Part shown: piece after piece, positions 55,401-63,455 of the stretch
Position numbering within the stretch: the first letter of the stretch is position 1
Layout: the number at the start of each line of letters is the position of its first letter
Origin: Gammaproteobacteria bacterium UBA7803
GTDB lineage: Bacteria; Pseudomonadota; Gammaproteobacteria; Pseudomonadales; Azotimanducaceae
Assembly: GCA_002480525.1 (NCBI GenBank)
Contig: DLCH01000058.1
Span: 30,685 to 94,684, forward strand
Length of the DNA: 64,000 bases
Direction of reading: 5' to 3'
Made by a program: the position numbers and the translations under genes
The notes under the pieces: model-generated
Told to the model about the DNA's origin: nothing
Database searches by the model: none
The model's input: the letters and a program-made list of their open reading frames with translations, nothing else

Positions 55401-56552
55401 TCACAGGAGCCGCGCCTCCACCCGGTCCAGCCAGAGCTGGTTGAGCTGCCAGATCGCCTTCTCGTAGGGGCTGAGCCGTCCCTGACCGGTCATGCTGCCG
55501 TGCAGCCCCCGCCACGGCCCTTCATTGGCGGGCACGTCCTCGAGATGGATGCCGCGGACCAGCTCGATGGCGCCATGCCGGTCGTCCTCGCTCATCGCCC
55601 CGGCCACCGCGGCGGGCAGCAGCACGTGGATCCGGAGCCGCATCGCGTCGTGGCCGCGGGGCTCGAGCTGGTACCAGAACGCGCCCGCCGCCGAGGCGGC
55701 GAACAGCAGCGTCGGGTAGACGTTGGCCGCCACGAGCTGGCGCCGCTCGGCGCCCTCGAGGTCCGGGAACAGCGCCGGCGCCGCGTCCTCCGTCCCGGCC
55801 CGGCCCGGCATGCGCAGAAAGGTCCAGGGCTCGCCGCCGTTGTCCGGCACGCTGGAGTCCCGGGCCGGGTAGACCGGTTCGAAGGTCGTGCCGTGGATAC
55901 CGATGTGGTGGTACGCCTCCATGAAGTTCTCGACCAGGATCTTCCAGTTCCACGGGCTGTCGAACTCGGTGGTCGCGGCCACCGCCAGCCCGTCGAAACG
56001 ATAGGGCCGGATCAGCGCCTCCAGACCGGCCAGCCGGGGCGCCAGGGCGGCAGCCTCGGGATCCCGGTTGACGAACACGAACCCCTGCCAGACCTCGAGG
56101 CGCAGGGCCGGCAGCCGGCACCGCGCCGGCTCGAACCCCTCGGCCCCCGCCATCATCGGCGCGCTGCGCAGGGTGCCGTCGAGCTCGTAGGTCCAGTGGT
56201 GGTAGGGGCAGACGAAGCGGCCGGCGTTGCCCGCGCCCTCGGCCACCGGCATCGCCCGGTGCAGGCAGATGCGGGAGAACGCGCGCAGCACGCCGTCACG
56301 GCCCCGGGCCACCACGATGGGCTGGCCGGGCACGTCCACGCACACGTAGTCCCCCGGCCCGGGCACCTGCTCCGCCCGGGCCACGCAGACCCAGTCCCGC
56401 GCGAACACGGTGTCGACCTCGACGTCGTACACCCGCGGATCGACATAGGCCGCGGGCGGCAGGGTGGCGCTTCGTTCGAGGGGCGCGCGGACCCGGGCGA
56501 CCTCGTCCGGCATGAGAATCGGGCGGCCGCCCGGTCTGGCTGTCTGGGTCAT
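55401..56552 (-). CDS. Rieske-type aromatic-ring-hydroxylating oxygenase, alpha subunit
   Basis: 383 residues from the ATG at 56552. The Rieske cluster ligands are CLH (96-98) and CPYHH (115-119) in the usual C-x-H-x16-C-x2-H form. The mononuclear iron site is NFMEAYHHIGIH (His215, His220) with an Asp in RGIHLEDVPANEG. The family inserts oxygen into aromatic rings or demethylates. No ferredoxin reductase or beta subunit gene adjoins. The divergent hotdog gene starts 120 bases away. Confidence 0.9.
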   Translation of the reverse strand: MTQTARPGGRPILMPDEVARVRAPLERSATLPPAAYVDPRVYDVEVDTVFARDWVCVARAEQVPGPGDYVCVDVPGQPIVVARGRDGVLRAFSRICLHRAMPVAEGAGNAGRFVCPYHHWTYELDGTLRSAPMMAGAEGFEPARCRLPALRLEVWQGFVFVNRDPEAAALAPRLAGLEALIRPYRFDGLAVAATTEFDSPWNWKILVENFMEAYHHIGIHGTTFEPVYPARDSSVPDNGGEPWTFLRMPGRAGTEDAAPALFPDLEGAERRQLVAANVYPTLLFAASAAGAFWYQLEPRGHDAMRLRIHVLLPAAVAGAMSEDDRHGAIELVRGIHLEDVPANEGPWRGLHGSMTGQGRLSPYEKAIWQLNQLWLDRVEARLL

Positions 56553-56671
56553 GGCGCTTGGTCCGGCGGGCAAAGCCACAGTCTGCCACACCCCGGCCGC
56601 CGCGCCGTCGCCTGCAGGCGGCGGCGACGCGCTATCATGGCTGGTTTGCAGGCACACCGGAGCGATCACCC

Positions 56672-57430
56672 ATGCCGAACGCCCTGACCATTCCCGAGCA
56701 GTTCCGCGGCCCGCCGAGCTCCGGCAACGGCGGCTACGTGGCCGGCGCCATCGCCGAGCAGTTCCCGAAACGGCCGGACGCCGGGGCCCATACCGGCATC
56801 CAGGTGACCCTGCGCGCGCCGATTCCCCTGGACACGCCGATGCAGCTCGACTGCAGCGACGAGAGTCACCTGCGCCTGACCCTGGGCGACACCCTCATCG
56901 CCGAGGCGGAGCCCGCCGACCTCGACCTGGACGTGCCGCGGGCGCCGTCCTTCGCCGCCGCCCTCGCCGCGCGGCCGGCGTCGCCGGCCCTGCAGCCGGG
57001 CCTCAACACCCTGGTGCCGGGCGGGCTCGGCTTTCACCCGGTGTGCGTGTGCTGCGGCGCCGACGTCCCCGAGGGCCTCGGGCTGCGGGTGTTTGCCGCG
57101 CCCGTGCCCGGCTTCGACGGCGTCGCCGCCGCCTGGCAGGCGGACCCGAGGTTCGCCGACGCGGACGGCAACCTGCCCGAGCGGCTGGTCTGGACGGCCC
57201 TGGACTGTCCCGGCCAGTTCGCCTACTACGCCGCCGGCATCCGCACGGGCCTGCTCGGCCGGATGACCGCCCGGGTGCTGCGCCCCGTGCCCGCCGACGC
57301 CGAGTACGTGGTCATCGGCTGGCGCATAGGCATCGAGCGCAAGAAGCACTTCGCCGGCACCGCCCTCGTCGACGCCGACGGCACCGTCTGCGCGCTGGCG
57401 CACCAGACGTGGATCGGGCGGATGGACTGA
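56672..57430 (+). CDS. hotdog-fold protein, thioesterase-like
   Basis: 252 residues from the ATG at 56672; a TATCAT hexamer about 35 bases upstream may be its promoter. It opens with a Gly-rich segment (FRGPPSSGNGGYVAGAIAE), typical of hotdog thioesterases, and continues with VTLRAPIPLD and VCVCCGADVPEGLGLRV. Paired Cys near residue ~128 (VCVCC) are unusual. No decisive active-site assignment is possible. It is convergent with the acyl-CoA dehydrogenase after a REP. Confidence 0.65.
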   Translation: MPNALTIPEQFRGPPSSGNGGYVAGAIAEQFPKRPDAGAHTGIQVTLRAPIPLDTPMQLDCSDESHLRLTLGDTLIAEAEPADLDLDVPRAPSFAAALAARPASPALQPGLNTLVPGGLGFHPVCVCCGADVPEGLGLRVFAAPVPGFDGVAAAWQADPRFADADGNLPERLVWTALDCPGQFAYYAAGIRTGLLGRMTARVLRPVPADAEYVVIGWRIGIERKKHFAGTALVDADGTVCALAHQTWIGRMD

Positions 57431-57449
57431 CCCACCCGCCGACCCCGCC

Positions 57450-57548
57450 CCCCGTAGGAGCGGCCTCCCGGCCGCGATCTCTCCGGGAGATCCCGATCGG
57501 TTGCCGGGAGGTCCAGTGGATCGCGGCCGGGAGGCCGCTCCTACGGGG
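57450..57548. repeat. REP-like palindrome, copy 4
   Basis: Perfect 29-base arms (57450-57478 and 57520-57548, starting ccccgtaggagcggcctccc) with a 41-base spacer. It separates the convergent hotdog gene and acyl-CoA dehydrogenase gene and could act as a terminator for both. Confidence 0.85.
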
Positions 57549-57554
57549 AAGGCG

Positions 57555-58721
57555 TCAGTACGACCGGGGCAGTCCGAGGACGTGCTCGGTGACGAAATTC
57601 AGGATCATCTCCTGGGAGATCGGCGCGATGCGCATCAGCCGGGCCTCCCGCCAGTAGCGCTCGACGTGGTACTCCGAGGCGTAGCCGAAGCCGCCGTGGG
57701 TCTGCATGGCCTGATCCGCGGTCTGGAACGCGGCGTCGGCCGCCAGCCATTTCGCCATGTTGGCTTCGGCGCCGCAGGGCTGGCCGGCGTCCAGCAGCCA
57801 GGCGGCCTTGCGCACCATCAGCTCCGCCGCGTCCAGGCGCATGCGGGCTTCTCCGAGCGGAAAGGCCACCCCCTGGTTCTGGCCGATCGGCCGGCCGAAC
57901 ACGACGCGTTCGCTGGCATAGTCCGTCGCCCGGCGCAGCGCCGCGCGGCCGATGCCGAGCGCCTCGGCGGCGATCAGGATGCGCTCGGCGTTGAGCCCGT
58001 CGAGCAGGTAGCGGAACCCCTGCCCCTCCTCGCCGACCCGGTCGGTGACCAGCACCGGCAGATCGTCGTAGACCACCTCGCAGGTGGCCACGGCGTTGCG
58101 GCCGACCTTGGCGATGGGCGAGATGGTGACCTCCGGCCGCTGCAGTTCCGCCAGCAGCAGGGTCATGCCGTCGGTGCGGCGGGCCACCTCGTCCCGGGGC
58201 GTGGTGCGGACCAGCAGAAGCACCCGCTCGGACTCCAGCGCCTTGGTGGTCCAGACCTTGCGCCCGCGCACCAGATAGCGGTCACCGTCCCGCCGGGCGA
58301 AGGTGGTGATCGACGTGGTGTCCGTGCCCGCATCGGGCTCGGTGACGCCGAACGCCACGTGCAGGGAGCCGTCCGCCACCCTGGGCAGGTACGCCTGCTT
58401 CATGGCCTCGGAGCCGTGCCGGACGACCGGATGCATGCCGAACATGGACAGATGCAGCGGCGTGGCGCCGTTCATGGCCGCACCGGAGGCCGCCACCTCC
58501 TCGAGCACGATGCTGGCTTCGGTGATGCCCCGGCCGCTGCCGCCGTACGCCTCCGGAATGGCGATGCCGATCCAGCCGCCCGCCGCCATGGCGTCGTAGA
58601 ACGCCTGGGGAAAACGCTTCTCGGCGTCGCAGGCCGCCCAGTACTCGTCGGGAAAATCCGCACACACCTTGCGGACCGCCTCGCGGATGAGCTGATGTTC
58701 CTCGGCTGTCTGGAAATCCAC
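57555..58721 (-). CDS. acyl-CoA dehydrogenase lacking the usual Glu motif
   Basis: 388 residues from a GTG with an AGGAGGGGG site. The usual blocks (VTEPDAGTDTTS, RVVFGRPIGQNQGVAFPL, THGGFGYASEYHVERYWREAR) are kept. The C-terminal segment reads LMRIAPISQEMILNF instead of the E-G-T-x-E-I motif, so the base is elsewhere; this subfamily pattern also occurs in other proteobacteria. It is divergent from the MaoC/CitE/crotonase module. Confidence 0.88.
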   Translation of the reverse strand: MDFQTAEEHQLIREAVRKVCADFPDEYWAACDAEKRFPQAFYDAMAAGGWIGIAIPEAYGGSGRGITEASIVLEEVAASGAAMNGATPLHLSMFGMHPVVRHGSEAMKQAYLPRVADGSLHVAFGVTEPDAGTDTTSITTFARRDGDRYLVRGRKVWTTKALESERVLLLVRTTPRDEVARRTDGMTLLLAELQRPEVTISPIAKVGRNAVATCEVVYDDLPVLVTDRVGEEGQGFRYLLDGLNAERILIAAEALGIGRAALRRATDYASERVVFGRPIGQNQGVAFPLGEARMRLDAAELMVRKAAWLLDAGQPCGAEANMAKWLAADAAFQTADQAMQTHGGFGYASEYHVERYWREARLMRIAPISQEMILNFVTEHVLGLPRSY

Positions 58722-58838
58722 GCCGGCCCCCTCCTGCCCGTGCTTCGAACGCCATTGTGTCCCGGCCCGCGCGCCGGAACCACCCGGCGGTGACAACACC
58801 CGGCCCGGCGGGGTACCTTGCCCCCGGAGGAGAGCAAC

Positions 58839-59291
58839 ATGCCCGGCAAATACTTCGAGGAACTCGACGTCGGCGCCGTGTTCGAGCATCAGCCGGCGCG
58901 AACCGTGACCGAGACCGACAACCTGCTGTTCACCGCGCTGACGCTGAACCCGCAGCCCCTGCACCTGGACGCCGAGTTCGCGGCGACCACCCAGCACGGC
59001 AGGATCCTGGTCAACAGCATCTTCACCCTGGGGCTGGTGGTCGGCCTGTCCGTCGGCGACACGACCCTGGGCACGACCCTCGGCAATCTGGGCTTCGACA
59101 AGACCACGTTCCCGAACCCGGTGTTCATCGGCGACACCATCCGCGTGACCACCCGGGTCGTCGACAAGCGCGAGAGCCGGTCGAAGCCCGACCGGGGCGT
59201 GGTGACCTTCGAGCATCAGGGCATCAATCAGCGCGGCGAGGTGGTGTGCAGCTGCACCCGCGGGGCGATGATGATGAAGCGCCCGGCATGA
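58839..59291 (+). CDS. MaoC family hydratase
   Basis: 150 residues from an ATG with GGAGGAGAG. Here the active-site motif LNPQPLHLDAEFA keeps the His and Asp, and the segments VFIGDTIRVTTRVV and VTFEHQGINQRGE match MaoC-type enoyl-CoA hydratases. It hydrates a short enoyl-CoA and hands the product to the lyase encoded four bases on (ATGA overlap). Together with that lyase and the crotonase it forms a second module like the one at 46-48 kb. Confidence 0.88.
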   Translation: MPGKYFEELDVGAVFEHQPARTVTETDNLLFTALTLNPQPLHLDAEFAATTQHGRILVNSIFTLGLVVGLSVGDTTLGTTLGNLGFDKTTFPNPVFIGDTIRVTTRVVDKRESRSKPDRGVVTFEHQGINQRGEVVCSCTRGAMMMKRPA

Positions 59292-60214
59292 GCGGCGCCA
59301 GCCCGGCCAGGCCCGCCGGCGTCGCGCGCCTGAGGCGCAGCCTGCACTTCGTGCCGGGCGCCAGCGACAGGATGCTGCAGAAGTCCCTGGCCACCGCCGC
59401 CGACGCCCTGGTCCTGGATCTGGAGGACGCGGTCACCCCGGACCGCAAGGACGACGCCCGGCGCATCGTCGCGGACTGGCTCGGCACGGTGGACTTCCGC
59501 GGCAAGGAACGCACCGTCCGCATCAACCCCCTGGACACTCCGTGGGGCCTCGACGATCTGGCCGCCACCATGACGGCGCCCCCGGACGCCTACGTCATCC
59601 CCAAGGTCCAGACCCTGGCCGACCTCGAGCGCATCGACGCCGAGATCTCGCGCCACGAGCGCGCCGGCGGCCATCCGCCGGGCGCCGTCGGGCTGATCCT
59701 GGTGGCCACCGAGACGCCCCGCGGCGTGCTGAACCTGCCCACCTTTCCCGACTGCCGGCGGGTGATCGCCCTGAACTGGGGCGCCGAGGACCTGTCCGCG
59801 GCCCTCGGCGCCTCCCGCAACCGCCACCCCGACGGCCACTACCTGGACGTATTCCGCCACTGCCGGGTGCAGACGCTGCTGTCGGCGACCGCCGGCGGCG
59901 TCCAGCCCCTCGACGCGGTGCACGTCGACATCCGCGACCTCGACGGCCTGCGCCGGGAGAGCCTGGAGGCCGCGTGGATGGGATTCACCGGCAAGATCAC
60001 CATCCATCCGGGCCAGATCGACGTCGTCAACGACGCCTTCAGCCCCTCCGCCGAGGAGGTCGCCGCAGCGGAGCGCCTCGTGGAAGCCATGGCAGAGGCG
60101 GAGCGGCAGGGCCTGATGGCCATCGCCTTCGAAGGCAGAATGGTGGACGTTCCTCACCTCAATCAGGCCCGCCGTCTGCTCGACCGGGCCCGACAGATCG
60201 GAGACTCCCGATGA
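59288..60214 (+). CDS. CitE-like CoA ester lyase
   Basis: 308 residues overlapping MaoC by ATGA. RSLHFVPGASDRMLQKSL, VLDLEDAVTPDRKDDAR, LILVATETPRGVLNLP and the late GFTGKITIHPGQIDVVNDAF define the HpcH/HpaI-CitE fold. It is a distinct lyase from the one at 47.2 kb: the C-terminal part is shorter and the substrate loop differs (ATETPRG against ECLIEEVEGM). It cleaves a beta-hydroxyacyl-CoA or a related diacid CoA. It overlaps the next gene by ATGA. Confidence 0.87.
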   Translation: MSGASPARPAGVARLRRSLHFVPGASDRMLQKSLATAADALVLDLEDAVTPDRKDDARRIVADWLGTVDFRGKERTVRINPLDTPWGLDDLAATMTAPPDAYVIPKVQTLADLERIDAEISRHERAGGHPPGAVGLILVATETPRGVLNLPTFPDCRRVIALNWGAEDLSAALGASRNRHPDGHYLDVFRHCRVQTLLSATAGGVQPLDAVHVDIRDLDGLRRESLEAAWMGFTGKITIHPGQIDVVNDAFSPSAEEVAAAERLVEAMAEAERQGLMAIAFEGRMVDVPHLNQARRLLDRARQIGDSR

Positions 60215-61020
60215 GCGAAGCCCTGAGCCTGGGCACCGAAAAGCTGCTGGCCCACGTCGACGACCACGGCATCGGCTGGATCGTGTTCAACCAGCCGGAA
60301 CGCCACAACGCCCTGTCGCTGGAGATGTGGCAGGGGCTGGCGGACGCGCTGGCCGCGTTCAGCGGGCGCGACGACGTGCGCATCGCGGTCATGCGCGGCG
60401 CCGGCGGCAAGGCCTTCGTCTCCGGCGCGGACATTTCCGAGTTCGACAGCCAGCGCGCCAACGCCGCGCAGAAGGAAGCCTACGGGCGCATCGCCGGCGA
60501 GGCGAACCGCTGGCTCGCGCGATTCGAGAAACCGCTGATCGCGCTGATCGAGGGCTACTGCATCGGCGGCGGTCTGGCGACGGCCCTGGCTGCGGACATC
60601 CGCTTCGCCACGCCGGACTCCCGGTTCGGCATTCCCGCGGCGAAGCTCGGTCTCGGCTACGAGTACGACGGCCTGGCCAAGCTGGCCCGCATCGTCGGCC
60701 CCTCCCGGGCCCGGGACATCCTGTTCTCGGCGCGCTTCATGGCGGCGGACGAGGCCCACGGCATGGGGCTGATCAACTTCGTGGTGTCCCGCGAGGACAT
60801 CGAGGCCGAGGTGGTCGACTATGCGCGCCGGATCGCCGACAACGCGCCGCTGACCGTGAAGGCGGCGAAGTTCGCCCTGAACGCCTTCGAGCGCGGCGGG
60901 CGGCAGCAGGACGTCGAGCAGGCGGCCGTTCTGGTGGACGCCTGTTTCGACAGCGAGGATTACAAGGAGGGTCGGCGGGCGTTCGCCGCCAAGCGGACGC
61001 CGCAGTTCCGGGGTCGATGA
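60211..61020 (+). CDS. enoyl-CoA hydratase/isomerase family protein
   Basis: 269 residues. VFNQPERHNALSLEMW, FVSGADISEF and YCIGGGLATALAADIRF form the crotonase oxyanion hole, and the region FGIPAAKLGLGYEYDGLAKL provides the second catalytic segment. It is coupled by ATGA to the CitE-like gene and ends the MaoC-CitE-crotonase run. A DUF6316 gene is convergent, 30 bases away. The substrate is unknown. Confidence 0.9.
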   Translation: MSEALSLGTEKLLAHVDDHGIGWIVFNQPERHNALSLEMWQGLADALAAFSGRDDVRIAVMRGAGGKAFVSGADISEFDSQRANAAQKEAYGRIAGEANRWLARFEKPLIALIEGYCIGGGLATALAADIRFATPDSRFGIPAAKLGLGYEYDGLAKLARIVGPSRARDILFSARFMAADEAHGMGLINFVVSREDIEAEVVDYARRIADNAPLTVKAAKFALNAFERGGRQQDVEQAAVLVDACFDSEDYKEGRRAFAAKRTPQFRGR

Positions 61021-61050
61021 CCCCCGCGGCGTCCGGGGCCGGGCGCCCGG

Positions 61051-61365
61051 TCAGCCGGAGCCGGCGAGGGCGCCGCGCCCTTCCCGGGTGACGTAGCTGG
61101 TGTACGCCGGGTCGTTGGCGATGTCCAGGTCTCCGCCCGAGCCCATCACGAAATCCCGGATCACCCGCTGAGCCTGCTCGTCCGGCGTGTTTCGAAGCAG
61201 GGCGAGCAGCCTGCCCGCGTCGATCTCGGCATCGAACCGGCTCTGGTACGGCCCGATCGCCGTGCCTTCCCGGGTGTGGAAGTACCAGTTGTCGTTGCTG
61301 CGAAAGAACCGGTCCGAGCGGAACCACGTCCGCGCCTCTTCTTCATACCGCCTGCTGCGCATCAT
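61051..61365 (-). CDS. DUF6316-like protein
   Basis: 104 residues from the ATG at 61365, which has an AGGAAG site; earlier ATGs at 61392 lack one. The core WFRSDRFFRSNDNWYFHTREG and the end VTREGRG are typical of the small gammaproteobacterial DUF6316 proteins. No function is known. It is convergent with the crotonase gene and divergent from the export gene. Confidence 0.65.
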   Translation of the reverse strand: MMRSRRYEEEARTWFRSDRFFRSNDNWYFHTREGTAIGPYQSRFDAEIDAGRLLALLRNTPDEQAQRVIRDFVMGSGGDLDIANDPAYTSYVTREGRGALAGSG

Positions 61366-61470
61366 CCGCTTCCTCGTGATCGATGCGGCCATTCTCCAGC
61401 GCCGGGCCGGACGGGTCTGTGAGGTGGCTGTTCAGCGATGGTAGAGGCTTGTAAGCCGTTCTTGAGCGCT

Positions 61471-61500
61471 GCGACAAAACCGCGGCAAAGCCGTTATGAT
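61471..61500 (+). promoter_or_regulatory. candidate promoter of the exopolysaccharide export gene
   Basis: GCGACA (61471-61476) and TATGAT (61495-61500) are 18 bases apart, about 45 bases before the export gene start. The -10 is close to consensus and the -35 is weaker. Confidence 0.4.
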
Positions 61501-61543
61501 GCCGACGCTCGAACATCGCGCACCTAGAGGGGGTCCCACCGAC

Positions 61544-62131
61544 ATGAAGACGCTTTCATTGCTCGTCGCCTGCCTGATCCTGGCCGGGTGCGCCAGCACC
61601 ACGGCGCCGCCTCCGGGACAGCAGCGGGCCCCGGAATTCGTCGACGAATACCGGATCGGCATCGGCGACGGCCTGGACATCCGTGTGTGGCGCAACGAGG
61701 ACCTCAGCGTGACCGTCCCGGTGCGGCCCGACGGCAAGATCTCGGTGCCGCTGGCCGGCGACCTGATGGTGGGCGGCAGCACCCCGGAAGAGGTCGCGGC
61801 CATGATCACCGAGCGCCTGTCGACCTACATCCGCGACCCCAACGTCACGGTGATCGTGACCGAGCCGGGCCTGCGCTACCGCGTGCGGGTGACCGGCGCC
61901 GTGAATACCCCCGTGACGATCCCCTACAGCCAGGGCATGACCGTCATGGACGTGGTGCTCGAAGCCGGCGGCCCCAACGAGTTCGCCAACACCAGCCGCG
62001 CCATGCTCTATCGCGCCGACGGCGAGTCCCTGCCGATCGCCCTCGACCGGATTCTGAACCGGGGCGACATGGCCACCAACTATCAGCTCGGCCCGGGCGA
62101 CACCGTCACCGTGCCGGAGCGGGCGTTCTGA
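61544..62131 (+). CDS. XrtA/PEP-CTERM-type polysaccharide export lipoprotein
   Basis: 195 residues from the ATG at 61544 (GAGGGGG). A lipobox (LILAGC) starts an outer-membrane Wza-like protein: RIGIGDGLDIRVWRNEDLS and RYRVRVTGAVNTPVTIPYS belong to the polysaccharide export domains. The size and motif order fit the short export proteins of exosortase/PEP-CTERM loci. It should form part of a capsule or exopolysaccharide outlet. A beta-barrel gene follows after 2 bases. Confidence 0.85.
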   Translation: MKTLSLLVACLILAGCASTTAPPPGQQRAPEFVDEYRIGIGDGLDIRVWRNEDLSVTVPVRPDGKISVPLAGDLMVGGSTPEEVAAMITERLSTYIRDPNVTVIVTEPGLRYRVRVTGAVNTPVTIPYSQGMTVMDVVLEAGGPNEFANTSRAMLYRADGESLPIALDRILNRGDMATNYQLGPGDTVTVPERAF

Positions 62132-62133
62132 CC

Positions 62134-63438
62134 ATGGCCTCGCTCACCCCTGCCGAACGCGCCGCCGCCATCGTCCTGCTGCTCGCCGGCGCCGGGCCCG
62201 CCCTCGCCCTCGACGCCGAGCTGTCCGTGGGCTACACCGGCGAATACTCGACCAACACCACCCTGGCCAGCAGCGACGACGACGAAGTCGACGAATGGAT
62301 CCATCTGCCCGGCGCGGACCTCCGGCTGCGCCAGGGCGGCGCCGCCGTCGACATGGCCGCCGACTACCGCGTCGAGCGGCGCATCTACGAAGAGGAGCTG
62401 TTCGACGACGAGACCGCCGTCCGCGGCACCGCCGACATCGTCTGGCACGCGCTGCCCGAGCGCCTCGACTTCAATCTCCGGAACACCCGGGCGGAGTCGA
62501 CGATCCGCGCCCGGCAGCCGAACACCGAGGCGAACCGCCAGACCGTGTCGATCACCGAAGCCGGTCCGACCCTGCGGCTGCGACCCCAGTCGAACGCCGA
62601 GTTCCAGATCGAGTACCTGTACGCGGACGTGTCCGTCGAGGAGACCAACACCGACAGCGAGCGCCAGACCGGCACCGCCCGCTACGTCCTCGACCTGTCG
62701 TCGATCCGGACCCTGACCCTGGAGGCCTCCCGGCAGGACGTCGAGTTCGACGACCCCGTGGCGCCGGACCTCGAGACCACCCTGGGCATGCTGACCCTGG
62801 ACCACGCGGGCCGGGAGCTCACCTATTCGCTGGGCGGCGGCTACAACCGGACCAAGCGGGAACTGGGCCGGGACACCGTCGACGGCGCCGTGTTCGACGT
62901 CAACGTGCAGTGGACGCCGCGGCCGGCGAGCACCCTGTCCCTGGAGGCGTCCCGGGACATCCGCGACCAGTCGTCGACCCTGCTGGCCGGCGGCGGCGGC
63001 CGCGGCGACTTCATCGACGAGGAAACCGACGTCAACGAAGTGTTCACCGAGACCCGGGGCGCCGCGACCTGGAGCCAGCGGGTGGGCGCCAACGACCTGA
63101 GCCTGACCCTGTCGGCGACGGAAGAGGACTACGAGGACATCGCCAGGGACAGCGAGCGCCTGGCCGTGGCCGTGGGCCTGAACCGGGCGCTGACGCCGCG
63201 CACGAGCCTGCGCGGCCGGATCGAGCTGGGCAAACGGGAGTTTCTCGACACCGACGAGGAATACGACGAGATCCGCGGTTCCCTGGACCTGACGCGGCGG
63301 CTCTCGCGCCGCTTCACCGTGACGGTGGGCGCCTACTACGAGGAACGCGACTCCGACGAGATCGCCGAATCCAGCTACGACGAATGGGTCGGGCGGATCT
63401 CCCTGACCTACCGGGTGTTCGGCGAAGACCTGCGCTGA
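62134..63438 (+). CDS. XrtA-system-associated outer-membrane beta-barrel protein
   Basis: 434 residues from the ATG at 62134, 2 bases after the export gene stop. A signal peptide (AAIVLLLAGAGPALA) is followed by alternating hydrophobic/charged beta strands, such as LSVGYTGEYSTNTT, LDFNLRNTRAESTI and RFTVTVGAYYEERDS, with many Asp/Glu loops. The C-terminal strand (RISLTYRVFGEDLR) suits a barrel. The family accompanies exosortase exopolysaccharide clusters; its transported polymer is unknown. Confidence 0.8.
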   Translation: MASLTPAERAAAIVLLLAGAGPALALDAELSVGYTGEYSTNTTLASSDDDEVDEWIHLPGADLRLRQGGAAVDMAADYRVERRIYEEELFDDETAVRGTADIVWHALPERLDFNLRNTRAESTIRARQPNTEANRQTVSITEAGPTLRLRPQSNAEFQIEYLYADVSVEETNTDSERQTGTARYVLDLSSIRTLTLEASRQDVEFDDPVAPDLETTLGMLTLDHAGRELTYSLGGGYNRTKRELGRDTVDGAVFDVNVQWTPRPASTLSLEASRDIRDQSSTLLAGGGGRGDFIDEETDVNEVFTETRGAATWSQRVGANDLSLTLSATEEDYEDIARDSERLAVAVGLNRALTPRTSLRGRIELGKREFLDTDEEYDEIRGSLDLTRRLSRRFTVTVGAYYEERDSDEIAESSYDEWVGRISLTYRVFGEDLR

Positions 63439-63455
63439 CCCGGCGCCACGACCGG

